64,000 nucleotides of DNA, taken from the NCBI GenBank assembly GCA_026874595.1, contig CM049318.1, positions 17,096,241 through 17,160,240 on the forward strand. The letters are read 5' to 3'. This stretch comes from Sipunculus nudus. Its lineage: Eukaryota; Annelida; Sipuncula; Golfingiida; Sipunculidae. Positions 53,201 through 64,000 of this stretch are shown one piece after another. The notes below the pieces were generated by a model. It did no database searches. It saw only the letters and a program-made list of their open reading frames with translations, and was not told where the DNA came from. Positions within the stretch are counted from its first letter, which is position 1, and each line of letters begins with the position of its first letter. A program made the position numbers and the translations under genes.

Positions 53201-56200
53201 CTCCCGCAAGGTCAATTTATACATTATTTCTTCATAAAATGTTGCAAAAAAGCATTTATTAAGACATAATCCCTTTGCGTAGACTTTGCGTGTGCTTTGC
53301 TTATTCTTTGCTTACGGCGAAATCATCACTGGAATGACACATTTTCCTAAAAATACACGCTGGTATGACCCATAGGGACGCAGAAGGGTTCCCTGGCTAC
53401 ACAGCAGTTCCGCTTTGTGAACATTAATATCAAAATAAAGGGCAAAATCGTTCAATCAAAATCACAAATGTATAATTCTCCTACTTAATAAAAGTCATTT
53501 ATTGATTTCTGGGACCCATTTTCCAATTTAAACACAATTTTCTTACATTGCTTTAATATTTCTGATATTATTAGAATCCCGCAATGTCAATTAATACATT
53601 ATTTCTTAAGAAAATGGTGCCAAAAAGCATTTATTAAGACATAATCCCTTTGCTTACACTTTGCTTATGCTTTGCTTATTCTTTGCTTACGGCGAAATCA
53701 TCACTGGAATGACACATTTTCCTAAAAATACACCCTGATATGACCCATAGGGACGCAGAAGGGTTCCCTGGCTACACAGCACTTCCGCTTTGTGAACATT
53801 AATATCAAAATATAGGGCAAAATCATTCAATCAAAATCACAAATGTATAATTCTGCTACTTTCAAAAAGTCATTTATTGATTTCTTGGACCCAGTTTCCT
53901 ATTTTAACACAATTTACTTACATTGTTATAATATATCTGACATTATTAGACTCCCGCAAGGTCAATTAATACATTATTTCTTCATAAAATGTTCCAAAAA
54001 AGCATTTATTAAGACCTAATCCCTTTGCTTACACTTTGCTTATGCTTTGCTTATTCTTTGCTTACGGCGAAATCATCACTGGAATGACACATTTTCCTAA
54101 AAAATACACGCTGATATGACCCATAGGAACGCAGAAGGGTTCCCTGGCTACACAGCACTTCCGCTTTGTGAACATTAATATCAAAATATAGGGCAAAATC
54201 GTTCAATCAAAATCACAAATGTATAATTCTGCTACTTTTAAAAAGTCATTTATTGATTTCTGGGACCCGTTTTCCTATTTTAACACAATTTACTTACATT
54301 GTTACAGTATAACTGACATTTTTATACTCCCGCAAGGTCAAATAATACATTATTTCCTCAGAAAAATGTTGCAAAAAAGCATTTATTAAGACATAATCCC
54401 TTTGCTTACACTTTGCTTATGCTTTGCTTATTCTTTGCTTACGGCGAAATCATCACTGGAATGACACATTTTCCTAAAAATGCACGCTGATATGACCCAT
54501 AGGGGCGCAGAAGGTTTCCCTGGCTACACAGCAGTTCCGCTTTTTGAACATTAATATCAAAATAAAGGACAAAATCGTTCAATCAAAATCACAAATGTAT
54601 AATTCTCCTACTTAATAAAAGTCATTTATTGATTTCTGGGACCCATTTTACCATTTAAACACAATTTTCTTACATTGCTTTAATATTTCTGACATTATTA
54701 GACTCCCGCAATGTCAATTAATACATTATTTCTTCAGAAAATGGTGCCAAAAAGCATTTATTAAGACATAATCCCTTTGCTTACACTTTGCTCATTCTTT
54801 GCTTATTCTTTGCTTACGGCGAAATCATCACTGGAATGACACATTTTCCTAAAAATACACGCTGATATGACCCATAGGGACGCAGAAGGGTGCCCTGGCT
54901 ACACAGCAGTTCTGCTTTGTGAACATCAATATCAAAATAAAGGGCAAAATCGTTCAATCAAAATCACAAATGTATAATTCTGCTACTCTCAAAAAGTCAT
55001 TTATTGATTTCTGGGACCCGTTTTCCTATTTTAACACAATTTACTTACATTGTTATAATATATCTGATACTATTAGGCTCACGCAAGGTCAATTAATACA
55101 TTATTTCTTCAGAAAATGTTGCAAAAAAGCATTTATTAAGACATAATCCCTTTGCTTACACTTTGCTTATGCTTTGCTTATTCTTTGCTTACGGCGAAAT
55201 CATCACTGGAATGACACATTTTCCTAAAAATACACCCTGATATGACCCATAGGGACGCAGAAGGGTTCCCTGGCTACACAGCACTTCCGCTTTGTGAACA
55301 TTAATATCAAAATATAGGGCAAAATCGTTCAATCAAAATCACAAATGTATAATTCTGCTACTTTCAAAAAGTCATTTATTGATTTCTTGGACCCAGTTTC
55401 CTATTTTAACACAATTTACTTACATTGTTATAATATATCTGACATTATTAGACTCCCGCAAGGTCAATTAATACATTATTTCTTCATAAAATGTTCCAAA
55501 AAAGCATTTATTAAGACCTAATCCCTTTGCTTACACTTTGCTTATGCTTTGCTTATTCTTTGCTTACGGCGAAATCATCACTGGAATGACACATTTTCCT
55601 AAAAAATACACGCTGATATGACCCATAGGAACGCAGAAGGGTTCCCTGGCTACACAGCACTTCCGCTTTGTGAACATTAATATCAAAATATAGGGCAAAA
55701 TCGTTCAATCAAAATCACAAATGTATAATTCTGCTACTTTTAAAAAGTCATTTATTGATTTCTGGGACCCGTTTTCCTATTTTAACACAATTTACTTACA
55801 TTGTTACAGTATAACTGACATTATTATACTCCCGCAAGGTCAAATAATACATTATTTCCTCAGAAAATGTTGCAAAAAAGCATTTATTAAGACATAATCC
55901 CTTTGCTTACACTTTGCTTATGCTTTGCTTATTCTTTGCTTACGGCGAAATCATCACTGGAATGACACATTTTCCTAGAAATGCACGCTGATATGACCCA
56001 TAGGGGCGCAGAAGGTTTCCCTGGCTACACAGCAGTTCCGCTTTTTGAAAATTAATATCAAAATAAAGGACAAAATCGTTCAATCAAAATCACAAATGTA
56101 TAATTGTCCTACTTAATAAAAGTCATTTATTGATTTCTGGGACCCATTTTACCATTTAAACACAATTTTCTTACATTGCTTTAATATTTCTGACATTATT

Positions 56201-59200
56201 AGACTCCCGCAATGTCAATTAATACATTATTTCCTCAGAAAATGGTGCCAAAAAGCATTTATTAAGACATAATCCCTTTGCTTACACTTTGCTCATTCTT
56301 TGCTTATTCTTTGCTTACGGCGAAATCATCACTGGAATGACACATTTTCCTAAAAATACACGCTGATATGACCCATAGGGACGCAGAAGGGTGCCCTGGC
56401 TACACAGCAGTTCTGCTTTGTGAACATCAATATCAAAATAAAGGGCAAAATCGTTCAATCAAAATCACAAATGTATAATTCTGCTACTCTCAAAAAGTCA
56501 TTTATTGATTTCTGGGACCCGTTTTCCTATTTTAACACAATTTACTTACATTGTTATCATATATCTGATACTATTAGGCTCACGCAAGGTCAATTAATAC
56601 ATTATTTCTTCAGAAAATGTTGCAAAAAAGCATTTATTAAGACATAATCCCTTTGCGTAGACTTTGCGTATGCTTTGCTTATTCTTTGCTTACGGCGAAA
56701 TCATCACTGTAATGACACATTTTCCTAAAAATACACACTGATATGACTCATAGGGGCGCAGACGGGTTCCCTGGCTGCACAACAGTTCCGCTTTGTGAAC
56801 ATTAATATCAAAATAAAGGGCAAAATCGTTCAATCAAAATAACAAATGTATAATTCAGCTACTTTCAAAAAGTCATTTATTGATTTTTTGGACCCATTTT
56901 CCTATGTTAACACAATTTACTTACATTGTTATAATATATCTGATATTGTAAGGCTCCCGCAAGGTCAATTTATACATTATTTCTTCATAAAATTTTGCAA
57001 AAAAGCATTTATTAAGACATAATCCCTTTGCTTACACTTTGCTTATGCTTTGCTTATTCTTTGCTTGCGGCGAAATCATCACTGGAATGACACATTTTCC
57101 TAAAAATCCACGCTGATATGACCCATAGGGAGGCAGACGGGTTCCCTGGCTACACAGCAGTTCTGCTTTGTGAACATTAATATCAAATTAAAGGGCAAAA
57201 TCGATCAATCAAAATCACAAATGTATAATTCTGCTACTTTCAAAAAGTCATCTATTGATTTCTGGGACCCGGTTTCCTATTTTAACACAATTTACCTTCA
57301 TTGTTATAATATATATGACATTATTAGACTCCCGCAAGGTCAATTAATACATTATTTCTTCAGAAAATGTTGCAAAAAAGCATTTATTAAGACATAATCC
57401 CTTTGCTTACACTTTGCTTATTCTTTGCTTATTCTTTGCTTACGGCGAAATCATCACTGGAATGACACATTTTCCTAAAAATACACGCTGATATGACCCA
57501 TAGGGACGCAGAAGGGTGCCCTGGCTACACAGCAGTTCCGCTTTGTGAACATCAATATCAAAATAAAGGGCAAAATCGTTCAATCAAAATCACAAATTTA
57601 TAACTGTGGTACTTTCAAAAAGTCATTTATTGATTTCTGGGACCCATTTTACCATTTAAACACAATTTACTTATATTGTTATAATATATCTGACATTATT
57701 AGACTCCCGCAAGGTCAATTAATACATTATTTCTTCATAAAATGTTGCAAAAAAGCATTTATTAAGACATAATCCCTTTGCTTACACTTTGCTGATGCTT
57801 TGCTTATTCTTTGCTTACGGCGAAATCATCACTGGAATGACACATTTTCCTAAAAATACACGCTGATATGACCCATAGGGACGCAGAAGGGTGCCCTGGC
57901 TACACAGCAGTTCCGCTTTGTGAACATCAATATCAAAATAAAGGGCAAAATCGTTCAATCAAAATCACAAATGTATAATTCTGCTACTTTTAAAAAGTCA
58001 TTTATTGATTTCTGGGACCCGTTTTCCTATGTTAACACAATTCACTTACATTGTTATAATATATCTGATATTATTAGCCTCCCGCAAGGTCAATTAATAC
58101 ATTATTTCTTCATAAAATGTTGCAAAAAAGCATTTATTAAGACATAATCCCTTTGCTTACACTTTGCTTATGCTTTGCTTATTCTTTGCTTACGGCGAAA
58201 TCATCACTGGAATGACACATTTTCCTAAAAATACACGCTGATATGACCCATAGGGACGCAGAAGGGTTCCCTGGCTACACAGCACTTCCGCTTTGTGAAC
58301 ATTAATATCAAAATATAGGGCAAAATCGTTCAATCAAAATCACAAATGTATAATTCTGCTACTTTCAAAAAGTCATTTATTGATTTCTTGGACCCAGTTT
58401 CCTATTTTAACACAATTTACTTACATTGTTATAATATATCTGACATTATTAGACTCCCGCAAGGTCAATTAATACATTATTTCTTCATAAAATGTTCCAA
58501 AAAAGCATTTATTAAGACCTAATCCCTTTGCTTACACTTTGCTTATGCTTTGCTTATTCTTTGCTTACGGCGAAATCATCACTGGAATGACACATTTTCC
58601 TAAAAAATACACGCTGATATGACCCATAGGAACGCAGAAGGGTTCCCTGGCTACACAGCACTTCCGCTTTGTGAACATTAATATCAAAATATAGGGCAAA
58701 ATCGTTCAATCAAAATCACAAATGTATAATTCTGCTACTTTTAAAAAGTCATTTATTGATTTCTGGGACCCGTTTTCCTATTTTAACACAATTTACTTAC
58801 ATTGTTACAGTATAACTGACATTATTATACTCCCGCAAGGTCAATTAATACATTATTTCTTCAGAAATTGGTGCAACAGAGCATATATTTTGACATAATC
58901 CCTTTGCTTACACTTTGCTTATTCTTTGCTTATTCTTTGTTACGGCGAAAACATCACTGGAATGACACATTTCCCTAAAAATACACGCTGATATGACCCA
59001 TAGGAACGCAGAAGGGTTCCCTGGCTACACAGCACTTCCGCTTTGTGAACATTAATATCAAAATATAGGGCAAAATCGTTCAATCAAAATCACAAATGTA
59101 TAATTCTGCTACTTTCAAAAAGTCATTTATTGATTTCTGGGACCCATTTTCCTATTTTAACACAATGTACTTAGATTGTTATAATATATCTGACATTATT

Positions 59201-62200
59201 AGACTCCTGCAAGGTCAATTAATACATTATTTCTTTATAAAATGTTCCAAAAAAGCATTTATTAAGACTTAATCCCTTTGCTTACACTTTGCTTATGCTT
59301 TGCTTATTCTTTGCTTACGGCGAAATCATCACTGGAATGACACATTTTCCTAAAAATACACGCGGATATGACCCATAGGGACGCAGAAGGGTTCCCTGGC
59401 TACACAGCACTTCCGCTTTGTGAACATTAATATCAAAATATAGGGCAAAATCGTTCAATCAAAATCACAAATGTATAATTTTGCTACTTTCAAAAAGTCA
59501 TTTATTGATTTCTGGGACCCGTTTTCCTATTTTAACACAATTTACTTACATTGTTATAATATATCTGATATTGTTAGGCTCCCGCAAGGTCAATTAATAC
59601 ATTATTTCTTCATAAAATGTTGCAAAAAAGCATTTATTAAGACATAATCCCTTTGCTTACACTTTGCTTATGCTTTGCTTATTCTTTGCTTACGGCGAAA
59701 TCATCACTGGAATGACACATTTTCCTAAAAATACACGCTGATATGACCCATAGGGACGCAGAAGGGTTCCCTGGCTACACAGCACTTCCGCTTTGTGAAC
59801 ATTAATATCAAAATATAGGGCAAAATCGTTCAATCAATATCACAAATGTATAATTCTGCTACTTTCAAAAAGTCATTTATTGATTTCTTGGACCCATTTT
59901 CCTGTTTTAACACAATTTACTTACATTGTTATAATATATCTAGGATTATAAGGCTCACGCATGGTCAATTAATACATTATTTCTTCAGAAAATGTGGCAA
60001 AAAAGCATTTATTAAAACATAATCCCTTTGCTTACACTTTATTTATGTTTTGCTTATTCTTTGCTTACGGCGAAATCATCACTGGAATGACACATTTTCC
60101 TAAAAATACACACTGATATGACCCACAGGGACGCAGACGGGTTCCCTGGCTACACAGCAGTTCTGATAAGTGAACTTTAATATCAAAATAAAGGGCAAAA
60201 TCGTTCAATCAAAATCACAAATTTATAACTGTGGTACTTTCAAACAGTCATTTATTGATTTCTGGGACCCATTTTACCATTTAAACACAATTTACTTATA
60301 TTGTTATAATATATCTGATATTATTAGACTCCCGCAAGGTCAATTAATACATTTTTTCTTCATATAATGTTGCAAAAAAGCATTTATTAAGACATAATCC
60401 ATTTGCTAACACTTTATTTATGTTTTGCTCATTCTTTGCTTACGGTGAAATCATCACTGGAATGACACATTTTCCTAAAAATACGCGCTGATATGACCCA
60501 TAGCGACGCAGAAGGGTTCACTGGCTACACAGCACTTCCGCTTTGTGAACATTAATATCAAAATATAGGGCAAAATCGTTCAATTAAAATCACAAATGTA
60601 TAATTCTGCTACTTTCAAAAAGTCATTTATTGATTTCTTGGACCCATTTTCCTATTTTAACACAATTTACTTACATTGTTATAATATATCCGACATTATT
60701 AGACTCCCGCAAGGTCAATTAATACATTATTTCTTTATAAAATGTTCCAAAAAAGCATTTATTTAGACTTAATCCCTTTGCTTACACTTTGCTTATGCTT
60801 TGCTTATTCTTTGCTTACGGCGAAATCATCACTGGAATGACACATTTTCCTAAAAATCCACGCTGATATGACCCATAGGGACGCCGAAGGGTGCCCTGGC
60901 TACACAGCACTTCCGCTTTGTGAACATCAATATCAAAATAAAGGGCAAAATCGTTCAATCAAAATCACAAATGTATAATTCTGCTACTTTCAAAAAGTCA
61001 TTTATTGATTTCTGGGACCCGTTTTCCTATGTTAACACAATTTACTTACATTGTTGTAATATATCAGACATTATTAGACTCCCGCAAGGTTAATTAATAC
61101 ATTATTTCTTCATAAAATGTTGCAAAAAAAGCATTTATTAAGACATAATCCCTTTGCTTACACTTTGCTTATGCTTTGCTTATTCTTTGCTGCATTTATT
61201 AAGACATAATCCCTTTGCTTACACTTTGCTTATGTTTTGCTTATTCTTTGCTTACGGCGAAATCATCACTGGAATGACACATTCTCCTAAAAATACACAC
61301 TGATAGGACCCACAGGGACGCAGACGGGTTCCCTGGCTACACAGCAGTTCTGATAAGTGAACTTTAATATCAAAATAAAGGGCAAAATCGTTCAATCAAA
61401 ATCACAAATTTATAACTGTGGTACTTTCAAAAAGTCATTTATTGATTTCTGGGACCCATTTTACCATTTAAACACAATTTACTTATATTGTTATAATATA
61501 TCTGACATTATTAGACTCCCGCAAGGTCAATTAATACATTATTTCTTCATAAAATGTTGCAAAAAAAGCATTTATTAAGACATAATCCCTTTGCTTACAC
61601 TTTGCTTATGCTTTGCTTATTCTTTGCTTACGGCGAAATCATCACTGGAATGACCCATTTTCCAAAAAATACACGCTGATATGACCCATAGGGACGCAGT
61701 AGGGTGCCCTGGCTACACAGCAGTTCCGCTTTGTGAACATCAATATCAAAATAAAGGGCAAAATCGTTCAATCAAAATCACAAATGTATAATTTTGCTAC
61801 TTTCAAAAAGTCATTTATTGATTTCTGGGACCCGTTTTCCTATTTTAACACAATTTACTTACATTGTTATAATATATCTGATATTGTTAGGCTCCCGCAA
61901 GGTCAATTAATACATTATTTCTTCATAAAATGTTGCAAAAAAGCATTTATTAAGACATAATCCCTTTGCTTACACTTTGCTTATGCTTTGCTTATTCTTT
62001 GCTTACGGCGAAATCATCACTGGAATGACACATTTTCCTAAAAATACACGCTGATATGACCCATAGGGACGCAGAAGGGTTCCCTGGCTACACAGCACTT
62101 CCGCTTTGTGAACATTAATATCAAAATATAGGGCAAAATCGTTCAATCAATATCACAAATGTATAATTCTGCTACTTTCAAAAAGTCATTTATTGATTTC

Positions 62201-64000
62201 TTGGACCTATTTTCCTGTTTTAACACAATTTACTTACATTGTTATAATATATCTAGGATTATAAGGCTCACGCATGGTCAATTAATACATTATTTCTTCA
62301 GAAAATGTGGCAAAAAAGCATTTATTAAAACATAATCCCTTTGCTTACACTTTATTTATGTTTTGCTTATTCTTTGCTTACGGCGAAATCATCACTGGAA
62401 TGACACATTTTCCTAAAAATACACACTGATATGACCCACAGGGACGCAGACGGGTTCCCTGGCTACACAGCAGTTCTGATAAGTGAACTTTAATATCAAA
62501 ATAAAGGGCAAAATCGTTCAATCAAAATCACAAATTTATAACTGTGGTACTTTCAAACAGTCATTTATTGATTTCTGGGACCCATTTTACCATTTAAACA
62601 CAATTTACTTATATTGTTATAATATATCTGATATTATTAGACTCCCGCAAGGTCAATTAATACATTTTTTCTTCATATAATGTTGCAAAAAAGCATTTAT
62701 TAAGACATAATCCATTTGCTAACACTTTATTTATGTTTTGCTCATTCTTTGCTTACGGTGAAATCATCACTGGAATGACACATTTTCCTAAAAATACGCG
62801 CTGATATGACCCATAGCGACGCAGAAGGGTTCACTGGCTACACAGCACTTCCGCTTTGTGAACATTAATATCAAAATATAGGGCAAAATCGTTCAATTAA
62901 AATCACAAATGTATAATTCTGCTACTTTCAAAAAGTCATTTATTGATTTCTTGGACCCATTTTCCTATTTTAACACAATTTACTTACATTGTTATAATAT
63001 ATCCGACATTATTAGACTCCCGCAAGGTCAATTAATACATTATTTCTTTATAAAATGTTCCAAAAAAGCATTTATTTAGACTTAATCCCTTTGCTTACAC
63101 TTTGCTTATGCTTTGCTTATTCTTTGCTTACGGCGAAATCATCACTGGAATGACACATTTTCCTATAAATACACGCGGATATGAACCATAGGGACACAGA
63201 AGGGTGCCCTGGCTACACAGCACTTCCGCTTTGTGAACATCAATATCAAAATAAAGGGCAAAATCGTTCAATCAAAATCACAAATGTATAATTCTGCTAC
63301 TTTCAAAAAGTCATTTATTTATTTCTGGGACCCGTTTTCCTATGTTAACACAATTTACGTACATTGTTATAATATATCTGATATTATAAGGCTCCCGCAA
63401 GGTCAATTTATACATTATATCTTTATAAAATGTTGCAAAAAAGCATTTATTAAGACATAATCCCTTTGCTTACACTTTGCTTATGCTTTGCTTATTCTTT
63501 GCTTACGGCGAAATCATCACTGGAATGACACATTTTCCTAAAAATACACGCTGATATGACCCATAGGGACGCAGAAGGGTTCCCTGGCTACACAGCAGTT
63601 CCGCTTTGTGAACATTAATATCAAAATAAAGGGCAAAATCGTTCAATCAAAATCACAAATGTATAATTCTCCAACTTAATAAAAGTCATTTATTGATTTC
63701 TGGGACCCATTTTCCAATTTAAACACAATTTTCTTACATTGCTTTAATATTTCTGATAATATTAGAATCCCGCAATATCAATAAATACATTATTTCTTCA
63801 GAAAATTGTGCCAAAAAGCATTTATTAAGACATAATCCCTTTGCTTACACTTTATTTATGTTTTGCTTATTCTTTGCTTACGGTGAAATCATCACTGGAA
63901 TGACACATTTTCCTAAAAATACACGCTGATAGGACCCATAGGGACGCAGAAGGGTTCATTGGCTACACAGCACTTCCGCTTTGTGAACATTAATATCAAG
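50114..64000 (+). repeat. Second copy of the 20,312-base (54-monomer) unit, cut by window end
   Basis: Aligned to 29802-43688 at constant shift 20312. The 61-bp duplication reappears at 61131-61252, the aberrant end near 58874 and the four-monomer HOR from ~53736. Only three substitutions were noticed: 36184 C versus 56496 A, 36246 A versus 56558 C, and 43112 C versus 63424 T. The match runs to the last base, so the copy presumably continues; a full copy would end near 70430. Confidence 0.93.
61131..61252 (+). repeat. Second instance of the 61-bp out-of-register duplication
   Basis: Same as 40819-40940 displaced by 20312, including the ATGTTTTGC variant in the second half. It was carried along in the large duplication rather than formed independently. 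Confidence 0.9.

Larger units (their letters stand above)
1..64000 (+). repeat. Satellite array, ~375 bp monomer, ~170 copies
   Basis: The full window is a head-to-tail tandem array. Landmarks such as CTTTGCTTACGG, GACCCATAGGGACGCAG, TTCCGCTTTGTGAA and CAAAAAAGCATTTATTAAG return every ~375 bases, with only small indels changing the spacing. All copies read in the same direction; no inverted monomer or non-satellite insertion was seen. About 170 monomers fit. Base composition is 34% G+C over one counted 375-base stretch. Neighbouring monomers often differ more from each other than from copies several positions away, which is the hallmark of higher-order repeats. The plus strand is just the given orientation; there is no evidence of transcription direction. 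The satellite family was not recognised. Known satellites of this type lie in heterochromatin, often near centromeres; that location is inference here. Confidence 0.98.

Noticed and set aside
103-63460. About 70 open frames of 65-75 codons on the plus strand as protein-coding genes
   Set aside because: They are the same part of the satellite monomer, mostly start at GTG, and are interrupted by stops in other equally amplified subtypes. No known domain or family is recognised and no gene-like context exists.
1-64000. CRISPR array
   Set aside because: The repeat unit is 375 bp with no unique spacers and no cas genes; copies are similar over their whole length.
1-64000. Transposable element or insertion sequence
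   Set aside because: No terminal inverted repeats, target-site duplications, transposase or reverse-transcriptase frames; the unit is a plain tandem repeat.
1-64000. Telomeric or simple-sequence repeat
   Set aside because: The only short-period repeat is the 11-bp block inside the monomer; no TTAGG, TTAGGG or similar runs were seen.
1-64000. Bacterial or phage locus
   Set aside because: No ribosome-binding sites, operons or recognisable genes; a 64-kb homogeneous satellite with higher-order repeats is a eukaryotic pattern.

Overview
The whole window is one uninterrupted satellite-DNA array. A ~375 bp monomer repeats head to tail from base 1 to base 64000, about 170 times, always in the same orientation. 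I see no gene, tRNA, rRNA, transposon, CRISPR array or unique spacer. The array starts and ends inside monomers, so both edges lie outside the window. A counted 375-base stretch (3421-3795) is 34% G+C. Such a long homogeneous array with higher-order repeats points to a eukaryotic heterochromatic locus (pericentromeric, centromeric or subtelomeric). I do not recognise the monomer family and cannot name the organism.

Reference monomer (3330-3704): it opens with four 11-bp subrepeats of the form CTTTGCTTANN (3330-3373). A GC-rich segment follows (3421-3480, 33 of 60 bases G or C), then an AT-rich body. The body carries a 7-bp-arm inverted repeat (3610-3628) and two related 20-bp elements 132 bp apart (3543-3562 and 3675-3694). 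Several monomer subtypes are distinguishable. I call them V (body reads CCTATGTTAACAC), F (CCTATTTTAACAC, usually after CTTGGACCC), N (CTTAATAAAAG plus GTGCCAAAAAGC), H (TTTACCATTTAAACAC), X (V carrying TGATAGCCG) and P (CCCAGTTTCC). They alternate in fixed orders that define higher-order repeats (HORs).

Layout: 1-3375 is a 9-monomer block repeated at 19873 and 27750. 3376-5600 is a 6-monomer HOR that recurs in tandem at 12007-16412. 5239-9043 is a 5-monomer tandem duplication (shift 1876). 8930-10789 copies 1435-3288. 10790-12006 and 16413-17668 are transition monomers. 17669-33423 is a 21-monomer tandem duplication (shift 7877) with no difference seen between copies. 33424-36340 is a 4-monomer tandem duplication. 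36341-39100 holds divergent monomers. 39101-42850 contains a ~2.3 kb duplication plus a 61-bp out-of-register duplication. 43704-50141 is a 12-monomer duplication (shift 4497) whose second copy is incomplete. From ~50114 to the end the array is a near-perfect second copy of 29802-43688 (shift 20312; three substitutions noticed).

The biology visible here is array evolution rather than gene function: nested, in-register unequal exchanges of 4, 5, 6, 12, 21 and 54 monomers. Several crossover points can be placed within identity tracts of 28-78 bp. Open frames of 65-97 codons occur in a minority of monomers, but most begin with GTG and are destroyed in equally amplified subtypes, so I treat them as non-coding.
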